From: JBBSBY01 sp038205805
GTDB taxonomy: Bacteria; Desulfobacterota; Desulfomonilia; Desulfomonilales; Desulfomonilaceae
Assembly (NCBI GenBank): GCA_038205805.1
Contig: JBBRBO010000006.1
Location: forward strand, 21,613-85,612
Length of the DNA stretch: 64,000 bases
Direction of reading: 5' to 3'
The notes under the pieces are model-generated. The model searched no databases. It was not told where the DNA came from and was given only the letters and a program-made list of their open reading frames with translations. Of the stretch, positions 26,124 through 34,801 are shown piece after piece. Each line of letters opens with the position of its first letter. The stretch's first letter is position 1. A program made the position numbers and the translations under genes.

Positions 26124-27326
26124 TCAAGTCTTTTCAACCCCCTTGAGCGTCGAATCGAGCATCTCGATGAGTTCGTCAATTTCACGTTTCGTAACAATGA
26201 GCGGCGGGAGAAAACGCAGGACGGTGTCCGCCGTGCAGTTTACCAAGGCGCCCTTTTCTCTCAGTTGCGTCGTCAAGGGCGTTCCGGGGATGTTCAGGTC
26301 AATGGCCTGCATGAGCCCTCTCCCGCGCACGTCCTTGATGATTGTCGGATACGCGGCCGCAAGCGCTTCCAAGCGAGTGCGCAGATAAGCGCCCACTTTG
26401 CGGACGTGATCCAGGAACCCTCGCGACAGAATCTCTTTTGTGACGGCCACTGCGGCGGCGGCGGAAAGGGGATTTCCCCCGAACGTCGAGGCGTGATTAC
26501 CGGGCGCGAACGACGACGCTACCTTATCCGTAGCCAGCAAAGCGCCCATGGGGACTCCGCCTGCAATCCCTTTCGCGGCGGTGAGAACATCGGGTTCAAT
26601 GCCGTGCGCCATGTACGCAAAGAGATCTCCCGTGCGACCCATACCGGTTTGCACTTCGTCCAGGATCAAGAGAGCGCCGGTCTCGTCGCAGAGCTTGCGG
26701 ATCTCCTCGAGATAGCCCTCAGGCGGGATATTGACACCGCCCTCCCCTTGGATCGGCTCGACAAACACCGCTGCGACGCTCGGTGTGAGCGCTTCTCGCA
26801 GTGCGCCGACGTCGCCGAACGGGATCTGGGTAAAGCCTTGGACCCGCGGGTCAAAACCCGTGAGGTATTTCTCCTGGCCCGTGGCGGCAAGTGTGGCGAG
26901 TGTCCGTCCGTGGAAGGCGCCCGTCATGGTTATGATGGTATACCTGTCGTGTTCCCCGCGGTCGTGAAAGTACTTGCGTGCAAGCTTGATCGCCCCTTCA
27001 TTCGCCTCCGCGCCGGAGTTGCAAAAGAACACCTTATCGGCAAAGGAGTTCTTCGTTAAAAGCTCCGCGCATTCTATCTGGGGCTCGATGTAGAACAGGT
27101 TCGATACATGGATCAACTTCGCAGCTTGATCCGAGATCGCCTGCACGAGCTTAGGATGAGCGTGCCCGAGACTGCACGCAGCCAAGCCGCCGATGAAGTC
27201 CAGGTATTCACGGCCACTTGAATCACGGACGCGGCAGCCTTGACCCTCAACGAGCATAATGGGGGTTCTGCCGTACGTATTGAATACAAACGAGCTGTTT
27301 GCTTCGATAAAGTCCTTTGATTCCAT
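26124..27326 (-). CDS. argD: Acetylornithine aminotransferase
   Basis: PLP class-III aminotransferase making N-acetylornithine, with possible N-succinyl-DAP activity as in many ArgD proteins. 'FIGGLAACSLGHAHPKLV', 'FFCNSGAEANEGAIKLARKY', 'GAFHGRTLATLAATGQ', 'LILDEVQTGMGRTG' (PLP Asp) and 'TAAKGIAGGVPMGALL' (PLP Lys) are all present. The ATG at 27326 was chosen because GAGAGGA lies 8 nt upstream; an in-frame GTG 10 codons earlier has no site. It is separated from argB by repeat B1. Confidence 0.97.
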   Translation of the reverse strand: MESKDFIEANSSFVFNTYGRTPIMLVEGQGCRVRDSSGREYLDFIGGLAACSLGHAHPKLVQAISDQAAKLIHVSNLFYIEPQIECAELLTKNSFADKVFFCNSGAEANEGAIKLARKYFHDRGEHDRYTIITMTGAFHGRTLATLAATGQEKYLTGFDPRVQGFTQIPFGDVGALREALTPSVAAVFVEPIQGEGGVNIPPEGYLEEIRKLCDETGALLILDEVQTGMGRTGDLFAYMAHGIEPDVLTAAKGIAGGVPMGALLATDKVASSFAPGNHASTFGGNPLSAAAAVAVTKEILSRGFLDHVRKVGAYLRTRLEALAAAYPTIIKDVRGRGLMQAIDLNIPGTPLTTQLREKGALVNCTADTVLRFLPPLIVTKREIDELIEMLDSTLKGVEKT

Positions 27327-27436
27327 GACCGTATTCCTCTCGTTTTTATAGTTCACCGGGCTTAAATGGGCATTTTCTCCCCAGAAAAGCCGACTTCCGG
27401 CAATTCCAACAAATCTTCAAGTCGGATGTCGGATTT

Positions 27437-27659
27437 ATACCAATGTGCTGTCACAAAAGTAAGATCGGTGGAGCTTTTTTGCAAAGTAGGTTTTACCAAC
27501 CTTGTTCTAAGATACTTGTAATAATCGCCGAAAGCGGTGTTTTCTCCTTGAGAAAAGCCGATTTCGGCAATTGCAGAAGTTCTTGGAGAGCGGTTTGGGG
27601 AGAAGCCTTCTTTCAAGAAGGTTCTCCCCAATAGTACGTTTTTGATCAGGTATTGGTAT
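27437..27659 (-). repeat. Dispersed ~223-bp MITE-like repeat, subfamily B, copy B1
   Basis: Read on the plus strand it begins ATACCAATGTGCTGTC and ends CAGGTATTGGTAT. The central hairpin stem is CCGAAAGCGG in place of CCGCAAGTG. It lies between argB and argD and so interrupts the arg cluster. Outer flanking bases are T and C, the one intact copy where they differ. Confidence 0.92.
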
Positions 27660-27714
27660 CAGCCCTTCTGCGCGAACATTCGCTCCATTTTACTTCTTTG
27701 ATTCGGGATAGCTC

Positions 27715-28677
27715 TTATCTCTTTGTCGGCGATTCAGTCTTCGTCTCGCCCGGAAGCGGCTCCCGAATAATTTGCGTACCGATGCCCTGATCCGTCAGGA
27801 GTTCCAGCAGCAGAGCATGTGGCGTGCGTCCGTCAATGATGTGGGCCTTGGGCACTCCGCCCCGGACTGCGGATAAGCAGCATCTCAACTTGGGGATCAT
27901 GCCGCCGGAAACGTGGCCGTCGTTGATGAGATTCTGCGCCTTGTCCTCGGTGATGCTGGATATAAGCTTTCCGTGAGTGTCCAGCACTCCCGATACATCC
28001 GTCAGGAGAAGGAATTTTTCCGCGCCCAGCGCAGACGCGAGCGCTCCGGCCGCAGTATCGGCGTTAATATTGTACGGCTTCTCTTCCGGTCCCGCGCCCA
28101 CAGGCGCAATTACGGGAACAAACCCTCGGCCTTCGAGGCAATCTATTAGTTCGGGATTAATCTTGTCCACATCGCCCACGAGCCCCAAGTCTTCGTCGAT
28201 ATCCGCCAGTTTCGCTGGGCGAGCCTTTTTCGCTCGTATGAGCTTGCCGTCTCTACCCGAAACGCCCACTGCACGCGCGCCGTAGGAGTTAATCAGCGAA
28301 ACGATGTCTTTGTTGACTTTCGCGACCAGCACCATTTCCACGACGTTCATGGTTTCTTCGTCGGTGACTCGTAGGCCCTTGATGAACCGGCTCTCCTTAC
28401 CGAGCTTCTTGAGCAATTCACCGATCTGAGGGCCTCCGCCGTGCACGATTATCGGTTGCACGCCGATGAAGCTGAGCATGGCCACGTCCTGAGCGAAGTC
28501 TCGCTTGAGCTGCTCGTCGATCATGGCGCTGCCGCCGTATTTAATGACGATACGCTTGTGGTTGTAGCTCCGTATGTACGGAAGGGCCTGAACCAATATG
28601 CGAGCCCGGTCACGCGGGTGAACCGCGCATCCGTTCACAGGCGACGCCTCTATATTCACGCTTGTCGAGGATTCCAT
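27715..28677 (-). CDS. argB: Acetylglutamate kinase
   Basis: Phosphorylates N-acetylglutamate, usually the arginine-feedback-controlled step. The ATG at 28677 (GGAG five nt upstream) gives a 320-residue protein. Motifs: 'RIVIKYGGSAMID', 'PIIVHGGGPQIG', 'GLRVTDEETMNVVEMVL', 'GVSGRDGKLI', 'NINADTAAGALASALGAEKF', 'LLTDVSGVLD' and 'GGMIPKLRCCLSAVRGGV'. The N-terminal arm before 'RARILVQALPYI' is the kind found in arginine-sensitive hexameric enzymes. A further 63 open codons upstream lack similarity and are not included. The C-terminal tail (KTESPTKR) is slightly long. Confidence 0.96.
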   Translation of the reverse strand: MESSTSVNIEASPVNGCAVHPRDRARILVQALPYIRSYNHKRIVIKYGGSAMIDEQLKRDFAQDVAMLSFIGVQPIIVHGGGPQIGELLKKLGKESRFIKGLRVTDEETMNVVEMVLVAKVNKDIVSLINSYGARAVGVSGRDGKLIRAKKARPAKLADIDEDLGLVGDVDKINPELIDCLEGRGFVPVIAPVGAGPEEKPYNINADTAAGALASALGAEKFLLLTDVSGVLDTHGKLISSITEDKAQNLINDGHVSGGMIPKLRCCLSAVRGGVPKAHIIDGRTPHALLLELLTDQGIGTQIIREPLPGETKTESPTKR

Positions 28678-28953
28678 GGATGCTCCGCTACGCTGCCGTA
28701 GGTTGTGCGCCCAACAAGCGGTGTACGCGCTCGTCAAGTCCACGCCGGTAAGCCTACAGCCAAATAGCAAATAATAGCACAGACGAATGTGCGAGAAAAG
28801 GGGAAATTGGCGGGAAGAACGGCTTGATCCGAAGTGAACTATGGCACGGCTGCGCCACAAGCTCAATCCACGTCCCCGCCCCCGATACGGATCGAGGAAT
28901 AAACGGCGTAGCCTGGTCTAAAGCTGTTTCAAGACGGGCGTAAAATAGGGCTA

Positions 28954-29177
28954 ATACCAATGTGCTGTCGAACGAGGAATATAGGTGAAAGATATTTTTG
29001 TAAGAGCAGGTTTCCCTAACTACTATGAAAGAATGTTTAAATGCACCGCAAGTGGCTTTCTCTCCTTGAGAAAAGGCACTTGCGGCTATTTTGAAAGTTC
29101 TTGGAGAGGGGTTTGGGACTCAACTTTCTTTCAAGAAGGTTCTCTCCAATATTACTTCTTTTATTGCGCATTGGTAT
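28954..29177 (-). repeat. Dispersed ~223-bp MITE-like repeat, subfamily A, copy A5 (inverted)
   Basis: Plus-strand ends are ATACCAATGTGCTGTCG and GCGCATTGGTAT. Both hairpins are intact. A flanks both ends. It lies between argB and the barrel-like gene. The remainder of the 28678-29256 gap holds no gene I can support. Confidence 0.93.
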
Positions 29178-29256
29178 AAGGGATTTCACAAGGAGCACAA
29201 ATAGAAATACGGCAACCGAGACGAGGCGCCCCCCTGGTTGTCACAGCCTACGCGCG

Positions 29257-30288
29257 TCAAAAAGCCCACGCTAAAGAGACCCCTCCGCCCACCATAGATC
29301 GTGTATAGCTCGCCGTGTCTTGACGCGAAGCGGATCGGCTCTCGAAAAAACCTGGGAAGACGTTGGACGTCAGTTGAAACGAGTCAGACAAATCCCAGGC
29401 GCCGTCACCCCGAAGATTCAGGTAATTTCCCGTGAACCACAGGCCTAAGTTGACGCCGCCGGAAAGAGGGCAGTCATACCGAAAGTCGCCTTCGAGAAAC
29501 ACCGCAGGTTTATGTACCCGGTATTTCATGGTGACGTTTTGGGAAAAATCGAATGAAAAAAAGACCGATTCTGTACGCCCTTTATTTAAAATCCCGGCCG
29601 GCGCCGTCGTGTCAGCCGAAGCATATGGGCCTACCAGAAACGAGGCTTTGTATTTGTTTCCGCGTAGTTTCAGACCGATATACGGTATCCACAGTTTAGA
29701 CGAAAAATCACTCCTGTACCGCAGGCTGTACATATTAAATCCGAAAGGATCTACACGAACCTCATCATAATTGAGAGCGCCGAATTTAGAGCGCGGATTT
29801 GTGAGATTTACTGATAGGTGATCGCGCCTAAGACCAGCCGACACACTCCATGCCGCAGAAGCGCGGTAGTGAACGCTCCCCTCCAGGGTCCACCATTGTA
29901 ATTTTGATCCCGTCCACATCACTGTCTCAAAGCTTGAGAAGTACGGCTCTTCTCTCGCAGCTACGGAGATATTCTTCTTGGCGTTTCCCCAACCTTTCAC
30001 CGCAAATCCCAAACGCCCAGGGCAGTCCACTTGCAGGCCGACGCCGCCGACCCATAACCCTGCGTCTTGGAATTGCAGATCCAGTGTGGCCGGCAGATTG
30101 AAATTCAGCGACAGCTTCTCATAACCGGCAAAGGCTTCAGGTTGAAAAGTGATGCCGTGGTAACTAAATGGCTCCCCGGCAGCATTTGCAGAGAGGAACT
30201 GTGCAATCGCAGGCGGAGTGATTACGAAGAGACCAACGAACAACAAACATGTAACTGAAGTACGGCGAAAAAAGCATAAGAGCCCCAT
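29257..30288 (-). CDS. Putative outer-membrane beta-barrel protein
   Basis: Exported protein of about 343 residues. The ATG at 30288, with AGGA 9 nt upstream, gives a signal peptide ending 'VGLFVITPPAIAQ'. The body is a run of amphipathic, aromatic-rich strands (YLWVGGVGLQVD, SVHYRASAAWSVSAGLR, FGFNMYSLRYR, YLNLRGDGAWDL), ending in '...SLAWAF' with a terminal Phe, the C-terminal signature of barrels inserted by BAM. The family is not recognised by name. No partner genes are adjacent and the flanks are both repeats. Confidence 0.7.
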   Translation of the reverse strand: MGLLCFFRRTSVTCLLFVGLFVITPPAIAQFLSANAAGEPFSYHGITFQPEAFAGYEKLSLNFNLPATLDLQFQDAGLWVGGVGLQVDCPGRLGFAVKGWGNAKKNISVAAREEPYFSSFETVMWTGSKLQWWTLEGSVHYRASAAWSVSAGLRRDHLSVNLTNPRSKFGALNYDEVRVDPFGFNMYSLRYRSDFSSKLWIPYIGLKLRGNKYKASFLVGPYASADTTAPAGILNKGRTESVFFSFDFSQNVTMKYRVHKPAVFLEGDFRYDCPLSGGVNLGLWFTGNYLNLRGDGAWDLSDSFQLTSNVFPGFFESRSASRQDTASYTRSMVGGGVSLAWAF

Positions 30289-30553
30289 ACCCGAAGATCC
30301 TCCCAATCCGATTAAAATTAATCGTCCCAAAAGCCGCAACACCGCCTCCGGGCGTCAAAGCCGTAGACGAGCGTGTGTAGGACCGGCTTCCGAGCGAGCC
30401 GAGTCACTTTTGTATTCAGACGGATGTACACGGAATTTGCGCCAAGAATATGTGAAACACGGCTCTTAAGGCAAGAATTATAATGTAAGGACGGTAACGT
30501 TTTGGTTACGTGCGATCCGACAACTGCTTTTCATAGCGCGTCAATGCCCATGT

Positions 30554-30587
30554 CTCGCAATGTACGCGCTCCTGCGCGTACCGCGAG
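30554..30587. other. Long perfect hairpin
   Basis: CTCGC-aat-GTACGCGC pairs with GCGCGTAC-c-GCGAG around the tetraloop TCCT. No T-run follows, so it is not an obvious terminator. Confidence 0.6.
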
Positions 30588-30629
30588 CGTCCGACGGGTC
30601 AAGAAAGCCGAATTGCGCGGCTACTACCC

Positions 30630-30844
30630 ATATGCCGTCATAGAAGTAAGATCGGTGAAGCTTTTTTGCAGAGTGGGTTTTACCAACCTCGTTCTAAAAT
30701 ACTTGTGTTAATCTTGGAAAGCGGCATTTTCTTCTTGAGAAAAGCCGGTTTCGGCAATTGTGAAAGTTCTTGGAAAGGGCTTTGGGGAGAAGCCTTCTTT
30801 CAAGAAGGTTCTCCCCAATAGCACTTCTTTGATCGGGCACTGGT
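30630..30844 (-). repeat. Dispersed repeat, subfamily B, copy B2 (degenerate ends)
   Basis: The central part (GAAGTAAGATCGGTGAAGC, the AAGCGGC hairpin arm and the AGCCTTCTTTCAAGAAGG hairpin) matches B1 closely. Both terminal repeats have decayed (ATATGCCGTC on the left, GGGCACTGGTC on the right). Confidence 0.88.
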
Positions 30845-30957
30845 CGACGGAGTCTTTCAACAGCCGAAAGCGCTCCATTTTGGGCCGCTCCGTACGTCAG
30901 TCCGACCACGACTTCAGCAAGCTATATTTCAGTTTGAGGGGCTTTTAGCGAAATCAC

Positions 30958-30986
30958 TTGACAAGAGAACATGTGTTTTCTATACT
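30958..30986 (+). promoter_or_regulatory. Near-consensus sigma-70 promoter
   Basis: TTGACA (30958-30963), a 17-bp spacer and TATACT (30981-30986). The first ATG (30996) would be almost leaderless and opens a 38-codon frame of no recognised similarity ending at 31112. The transcript may be non-coding or a gene relic. Confidence 0.6.
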
Positions 30987-31286
30987 GAGAGTTAGATGAG
31001 TCACCCCAGCGCTTTTAAGCTAAATTCCGCCGGTTCCGAACAGCCGGAGCTGCCCTCACCCGTTGCGGGACCACGATGGAGCGTGTATCGACATTGCGTT
31101 TCCATGCGGTGACTACAGTATGGTTGCGCCTTTTATCTGCGGATGGCTTTCTCTTGCTGGTTCATCAATCTACGGTCGGCTGCGCAATCTGTGGATGGAT
31201 TTCTCTTTTTTGGCTCATTAAACACGTCGAATCGGTGTCGCAGAATAGCGTCACTAAAATAACTACCGAATCGTAAGGCTTTAAAT

Positions 31287-31473
31287 AGTAATTTTGGGTA
31301 ATCTTTTTGTAAGTAGGTCGTCCTAACATCTTTCTAAGCACATTTACCATTCACCGAAAGCGGCATTTTCTCCTTGAGAAAAGCCGGTTTCGGCTATTGT
31401 GAAAGTTCTTGGAGAGGGGTTTTGGGAGGACCTTCTTTCAAGAAGGTTCTCCCCAATATTCATTCTTTGATTC
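31287..31473 (-). repeat. Dispersed repeat, subfamily B, copy B3 (degraded)
   Basis: The left third is strongly diverged. The CCGAAAGCGGC hairpin and the 'AAAGTTCTTGGAGAGGGGTT' / TTCTTTCAAGAAGG segments are intact. The terminal inverted repeats are lost. Confidence 0.8.
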
Positions 31474-31491
31474 TTTGCTTGCGCACGGCGC

Positions 31492-32121
31492 TCACGAGCG
31501 CTTCCGGGCGGCGCCGACGATGCCGTAGGGTGAAGTGGTGTTGACTCCTTGCACGAGGTCTAAGCCGTTGTCGGAGAGGCAGGCCAAGAACTCAGGGGCA
31601 TGAAAGCGGTCTACTCGCGGGTGTCGCAGCATTCGTTTTAGGAGCGCGCCCGCGTACAGGGGCGGATAAATCTCCTCGAAATAGAATAGGCCGGCAGGTC
31701 GTAAGACGCGAGCCACTTCCGATATCGCTCGTCGCCAATCCAACACATGATGGATTATGCCGAAGTTCAAGACGCAGTCGAAATGCTCGCCCTCGAACGG
31801 TAAGTCCTGGGCGTCGCCCACATAGAAGGCGATTCGATGCTGATACCGTGAGGGCAGCCGTCGGTCGGCCCAACGCACGAGCTTCGCTTCGAGGTCAAAG
31901 GCGCTCACGTGAGCAAACCCCATGAGGTCCACGGCGAGTTGTGCGCCCTTTCCCAATCCGCACCCGATTTCCAGGGCGCGGCTGTTTGGTTCCGGAAGCG
32001 CTAGTCGCAACCAATTGCGGACCTCACGTTTCTGGAAGAATACCCGCAACGGGCTATAAATCCAGACCCGCTCGGGCCAGTTCATCAGCATCTGTTCTTT
32101 ATCTTCTCGTTGTGGAGGCAT
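31492..32121 (-). CDS. Class I SAM-dependent methyltransferase
   Basis: A 209-residue Rossmann methyltransferase of the UbiE/Methyltransf_11 type. Motif I is 'RALEIGCGLGKGAQLAV' (about residue 48), the acidic motif is 'VSAFDLEAKLVRWA', then 'FYVGDAQDLPF', 'DCVLNFGIIHHVLDW' and 'EVARVLRPAGLFYFEE'. Its ATG at 32121 directly abuts the stop of the UbiA-family gene, so the two are co-translated. Together they suggest prenylation then methylation of a quinone- or lipid-like aromatic. Substrate is not determined. An internal ATG at 32091 is an alternative start. Confidence 0.88.
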   Translation of the reverse strand: MPPQREDKEQMLMNWPERVWIYSPLRVFFQKREVRNWLRLALPEPNSRALEIGCGLGKGAQLAVDLMGFAHVSAFDLEAKLVRWADRRLPSRYQHRIAFYVGDAQDLPFEGEHFDCVLNFGIIHHVLDWRRAISEVARVLRPAGLFYFEEIYPPLYAGALLKRMLRHPRVDRFHAPEFLACLSDNGLDLVQGVNTTSPYGIVGAARKRS

Positions 32122-33078
32122 TTACGTTTTGACCAAAATCGCCAGGGTAATGAGAACCAAAAACGCAGGCGGCATAAACCCGGCCCAATTGAACAGCCGC
32201 GCCGCGGTTTCGGGACCCGGATTGTTGTACACGGCCCTTGCAGGTTGCAGCAAAAGGAACCACCCCAGGAGTGCCGCGCCTATCGGGTAAAGAGCGCCGA
32301 GGGTTCCGGCGGAAAGACGGTATGCGAACACTCCAGCGATTACCGCCATGGATACGGCCACAATCATGATGAAAACCGACTCGCGCATCCCCTTCACCGT
32401 GAGGGTCGTGCGAGCCTGGACCTTCGCGTCGTCTTCCATATCAACAATGTCGTTTGCGATGTTTTGGCCGCCGATTTCCCACGCCGCCAACCAGATAAAG
32501 AGGAGAACCACAAATGCAGGAGATGGATTGGGATCCACAGCGTAGACTCCGGCGAGGCCACCACCGGCCTTTACCACCGCCGACGGGATGATCTTCAGAT
32601 GGGTGATCCGCAGTAGCTTGCAATAGATCGCTTCAAACGCAGCGGAAATGATGAAGATGACGGCGCACAATGGGTTCAGCATCCACGCGCCGACAAGGGC
32701 CACACAGGCCCAAAAGAGCGTCCACAGAACCGCCGCCTTCAGACTAATGAGCCCCTGAGCCAACGGATGGCGCACAAAGAGGCCGTCCATGTCGAAGAGT
32801 GGTTCGTGCGTCTCACTCAGAGAGAGCCGTTTCTTGTCGATCTTGTAATCAACTACATCGTTGAGGGCGTACACCGCCGTATAACCGGCAAACGCAGTAA
32901 TAATCCCCAAGATGATCGTACCAACCGGGGGGAAGCGCCCCAACCAGAGCAAAGCCGCCATCGCCGGGGTGGCCATATCCAAAACGCCGTGCGGGGTTCG
33001 AGAAAGGCCCAGGAACAGCTTCCAGTCGGGATATCGCTTAGAGGTCGGTTCTATCGCCGGTGTCGGCGCCGTGTTCAT
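32122..33078 (-). CDS. UbiA-family prenyltransferase
   Basis: Integral membrane aromatic prenyltransferase of 318 residues with about nine hydrophobic helices. The first Asp-rich motif is 'NDVVDYKIDKKR' (NDxxDxxxD, near residue 73). The second is 'NDIVDMEDDAKVQARTTL' near residue 208. 'KRYPDWKLFLGLSRTPHGVLD' opens the protein. The family includes UbiA, MenA, heme O synthase and archaeal lipid synthases. The length and motif 2 fit UbiA/geranylgeranyl-type, but the acceptor cannot be named. It is upstream of, and abutting, the methyltransferase gene. Confidence 0.9.
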   Translation of the reverse strand: MNTAPTPAIEPTSKRYPDWKLFLGLSRTPHGVLDMATPAMAALLWLGRFPPVGTIILGIITAFAGYTAVYALNDVVDYKIDKKRLSLSETHEPLFDMDGLFVRHPLAQGLISLKAAVLWTLFWACVALVGAWMLNPLCAVIFIISAAFEAIYCKLLRITHLKIIPSAVVKAGGGLAGVYAVDPNPSPAFVVLLFIWLAAWEIGGQNIANDIVDMEDDAKVQARTTLTVKGMRESVFIMIVAVSMAVIAGVFAYRLSAGTLGALYPIGAALLGWFLLLQPARAVYNNPGPETAARLFNWAGFMPPAFLVLITLAILVKT

Positions 33079-33222
33079 GATGTGAACTCCAAGGTACGTA
33101 ATTCCGGCGGAGAAAGAAATCCGTATTAATTAAGAACACGCCAAAGACGGTTCGAGAGCGATCGCGCTTACATTGCCGCTACAGAAGCGCTGTGCATTCC
33201 GGTCAAGCGGAGCCGGCGGTCA

Positions 33223-33942
33223 TCAGTGGTGGTCGTATGGAAACGTGAGCTTTCCCCCGAGAAAGCCTATGAGCCCGACCATACCGGCCATGCCCAGCAT
33301 GAGGACCGAATAGAGCAGCACGTCGGTGCTCTGGGTGTCCACCGGGTCCGTGATGTGGAAGAGCCGTATGTAGATCAGCACTATGCCGAGAGAGAAAGCT
33401 AACCATGCGAGCAGCCGTTTCTTCTGTATGATGCTCGATTCTTTGGCTTCGTAGTTGACCCACCAGGTAAAGTATCCGGTGACGATAGCCGCGGGAATCA
33501 CCACCCAGCCGATCAGCAACATGAGAAACGCCGCCCACTCAGTATATGTGGATTGCAGCTTGAGCGCCGCCAGTTGCACCAAGGGCAGCGCCGTGAAAAA
33601 ACCCACTGGTATATGAACCACCGCGGGGTGAGGGTGTCTTCGGAAGAACGGATGTCTATCCAGGAAGGCTTCCACCTTGCCGCGGACGCCGGTCATTTCA
33701 ACAGGAGCGGGTTGCTCCAACAAACCGATGAGCGGCATTCTCTCCAACATATCCTGTCCGTGGGGCGCGGAAAGCAAATCCGTGGTCAGGTCTGCCCCGG
33801 CCCTGTGGCGTTTCATGTGCGAGCCTTTGATCCATCTCTTGCTGGAGGAGACATCATACACTTTGCCGTCAACAGCCACATAGGCTTCTGCGCCGGCTTC
33901 ACCGTTCATCTTGGCCAACTCTTCGACGGTAAAGGTTTTCAC
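33223..33942 (-). CDS. Cytochrome b5-like domain fused to DUF2231 membrane domain
   Basis: 239 residues. The N-terminal 75 form a small bacterial cytochrome b5-like domain ('FTVEELAKMNGEAGAEAYVAV', 'GKVYDVSSSKRWIKGSHM', 'HRAGADLTTDLLSAPHG'), in which conserved histidines could ligate heme. The rest is a DUF2231-type region: 'HPHPAVVHIPVGFFTALPLVQ' and four hydrophobic helices, a family thought to bind heme b within the membrane. This suggests a membrane electron-transfer protein; that is inference. The start is GTG at 33942. It is on the same strand as the prenyltransferase, 144 bp upstream of it. Confidence 0.85.
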   Translation of the reverse strand: MKTFTVEELAKMNGEAGAEAYVAVDGKVYDVSSSKRWIKGSHMKRHRAGADLTTDLLSAPHGQDMLERMPLIGLLEQPAPVEMTGVRGKVEAFLDRHPFFRRHPHPAVVHIPVGFFTALPLVQLAALKLQSTYTEWAAFLMLLIGWVVIPAAIVTGYFTWWVNYEAKESSIIQKKRLLAWLAFSLGIVLIYIRLFHITDPVDTQSTDVLLYSVLMLGMAGMVGLIGFLGGKLTFPYDHH

Positions 33943-34029
33943 CCGCTCACACCTCTAAATAACATAGTACGTACCACCCAAAGGGTTTGGGAATAACCAA
34001 CAATCAAAAGATAAGGCGAGCGCAGAGCC

Positions 34030-34115
34030 CGTTCACGAGCCGATATATGAAGGAACGGCTCACAGGGCTTGAGACGCCGCTGCGCTCAGGGTTAATCAAT
34101 GAATGGAAACCTGCG
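34030..34115 (-). repeat. REP-like two-hairpin repeat, diverged unit
   Basis: On the minus strand it reads ...CTGAGCGCAGCGGCGTCTCAAGCCCTGTGAGCCG..., matching the second-hairpin half of the units at 14938-15102. The first hairpin is not preserved. Confidence 0.45.
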
Positions 34116-34129
34116 TTTCCTGAAATACG

Positions 34130-34453
34130 CTAGATCAGCGCATGCAGCTTCCAGGTTTTTTGGCCCGCAGGCTGGCAAATCTCAAACTCATCGCCGATCT
34201 TAAGCTCCGTGCGACCCTTGAGGCCCGCCTGTTTCTTGACTCGAAAGCGATCCTGGCAATCGTCACAGCAATCTTCGAGCACCGTCACGATTGTCTGAGC
34301 GTCTTTCTCGTAGAGTATGGCTTGGCTGCCACACAACAGGTGTGGGTAGCGTTCGTTTTCAGATAGTGTGCATTTTTCCAGTTTTTGCGCTTCACCATGA
34401 ACGGTAAGGTTGGTGTTTGGGGCGCAACTTGAACAGCCTTTGCATCCCGCCAT
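34130..34453 (-). CDS. Cysteine-rich small protein, unknown function
   Basis: 107 residues with nine cysteines: CxxCxxC at positions 4-10, single C at 28 and 41, 'CCDDC' at 62-66, and one near 93. The C-terminal half (RFRVKKQAGLKGRTELKIGDEFEICQP) looks like a small beta-barrel. No signal peptide. AGGAG lies 8 nt before the ATG. The pattern suggests binding of Fe-S, Zn or another thiophilic metal; function not recognised. It sits between the b5/DUF2231 gene and dnaX. Confidence 0.7.
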   Translation of the reverse strand: MAGCKGCSSCAPNTNLTVHGEAQKLEKCTLSENERYPHLLCGSQAILYEKDAQTIVTVLEDCCDDCQDRFRVKKQAGLKGRTELKIGDEFEICQPAGQKTWKLHALI

Positions 34454-34801
34454 TACAGAACTCCTGTTTTGGTTTGTATGATTATCGTGATTATCCGCCG
34501 CATTGCGTTACTGATAAGCCGATGGGGCGCCGAAGAGCGCTTCACCATGTTGTAAAATTGATTGTCATTGTAGTGAGCCATGCTTTACCAATGAGGGTAA
34601 CACCCATTCCAACGGAGTCAAGACCACAAGCGAAGTATGGCCCCTATTTGTAACGCATCATCGGATTCGGGACGGCGCCGGGTCCGGCGAAGATCGAAGC
34701 GGAGACGTATGTTCCCCGAACCGCGCTCCACCGAGATTACGCGGTATCAGGTCCGCATGGGAGTGGCGCTTTCAGCGACCGAAGAGGCCATATCGCCGCC
34801 T
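34454..34801. other. Intergenic region after dnaX, nothing recognised
   Basis: 348 bp. The ybaB/recR pair that often follows dnaX is absent. No terminator hairpin with a T-run was found. Confidence 0.4.

Larger units (their letters stand above)
30289..31491. other. 1.2-kb gene-free region with two repeats, a promoter and a long hairpin
   Basis: It holds repeat copies B2 (30630-30844) and B3 (31287-31473), a near-consensus sigma-70 promoter (30958-30986), a strong hairpin (30554-30587) and a 30-bp imperfect direct repeat (31134-31165 and 31187-31216). No protein gene is convincing. Confidence 0.6.
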
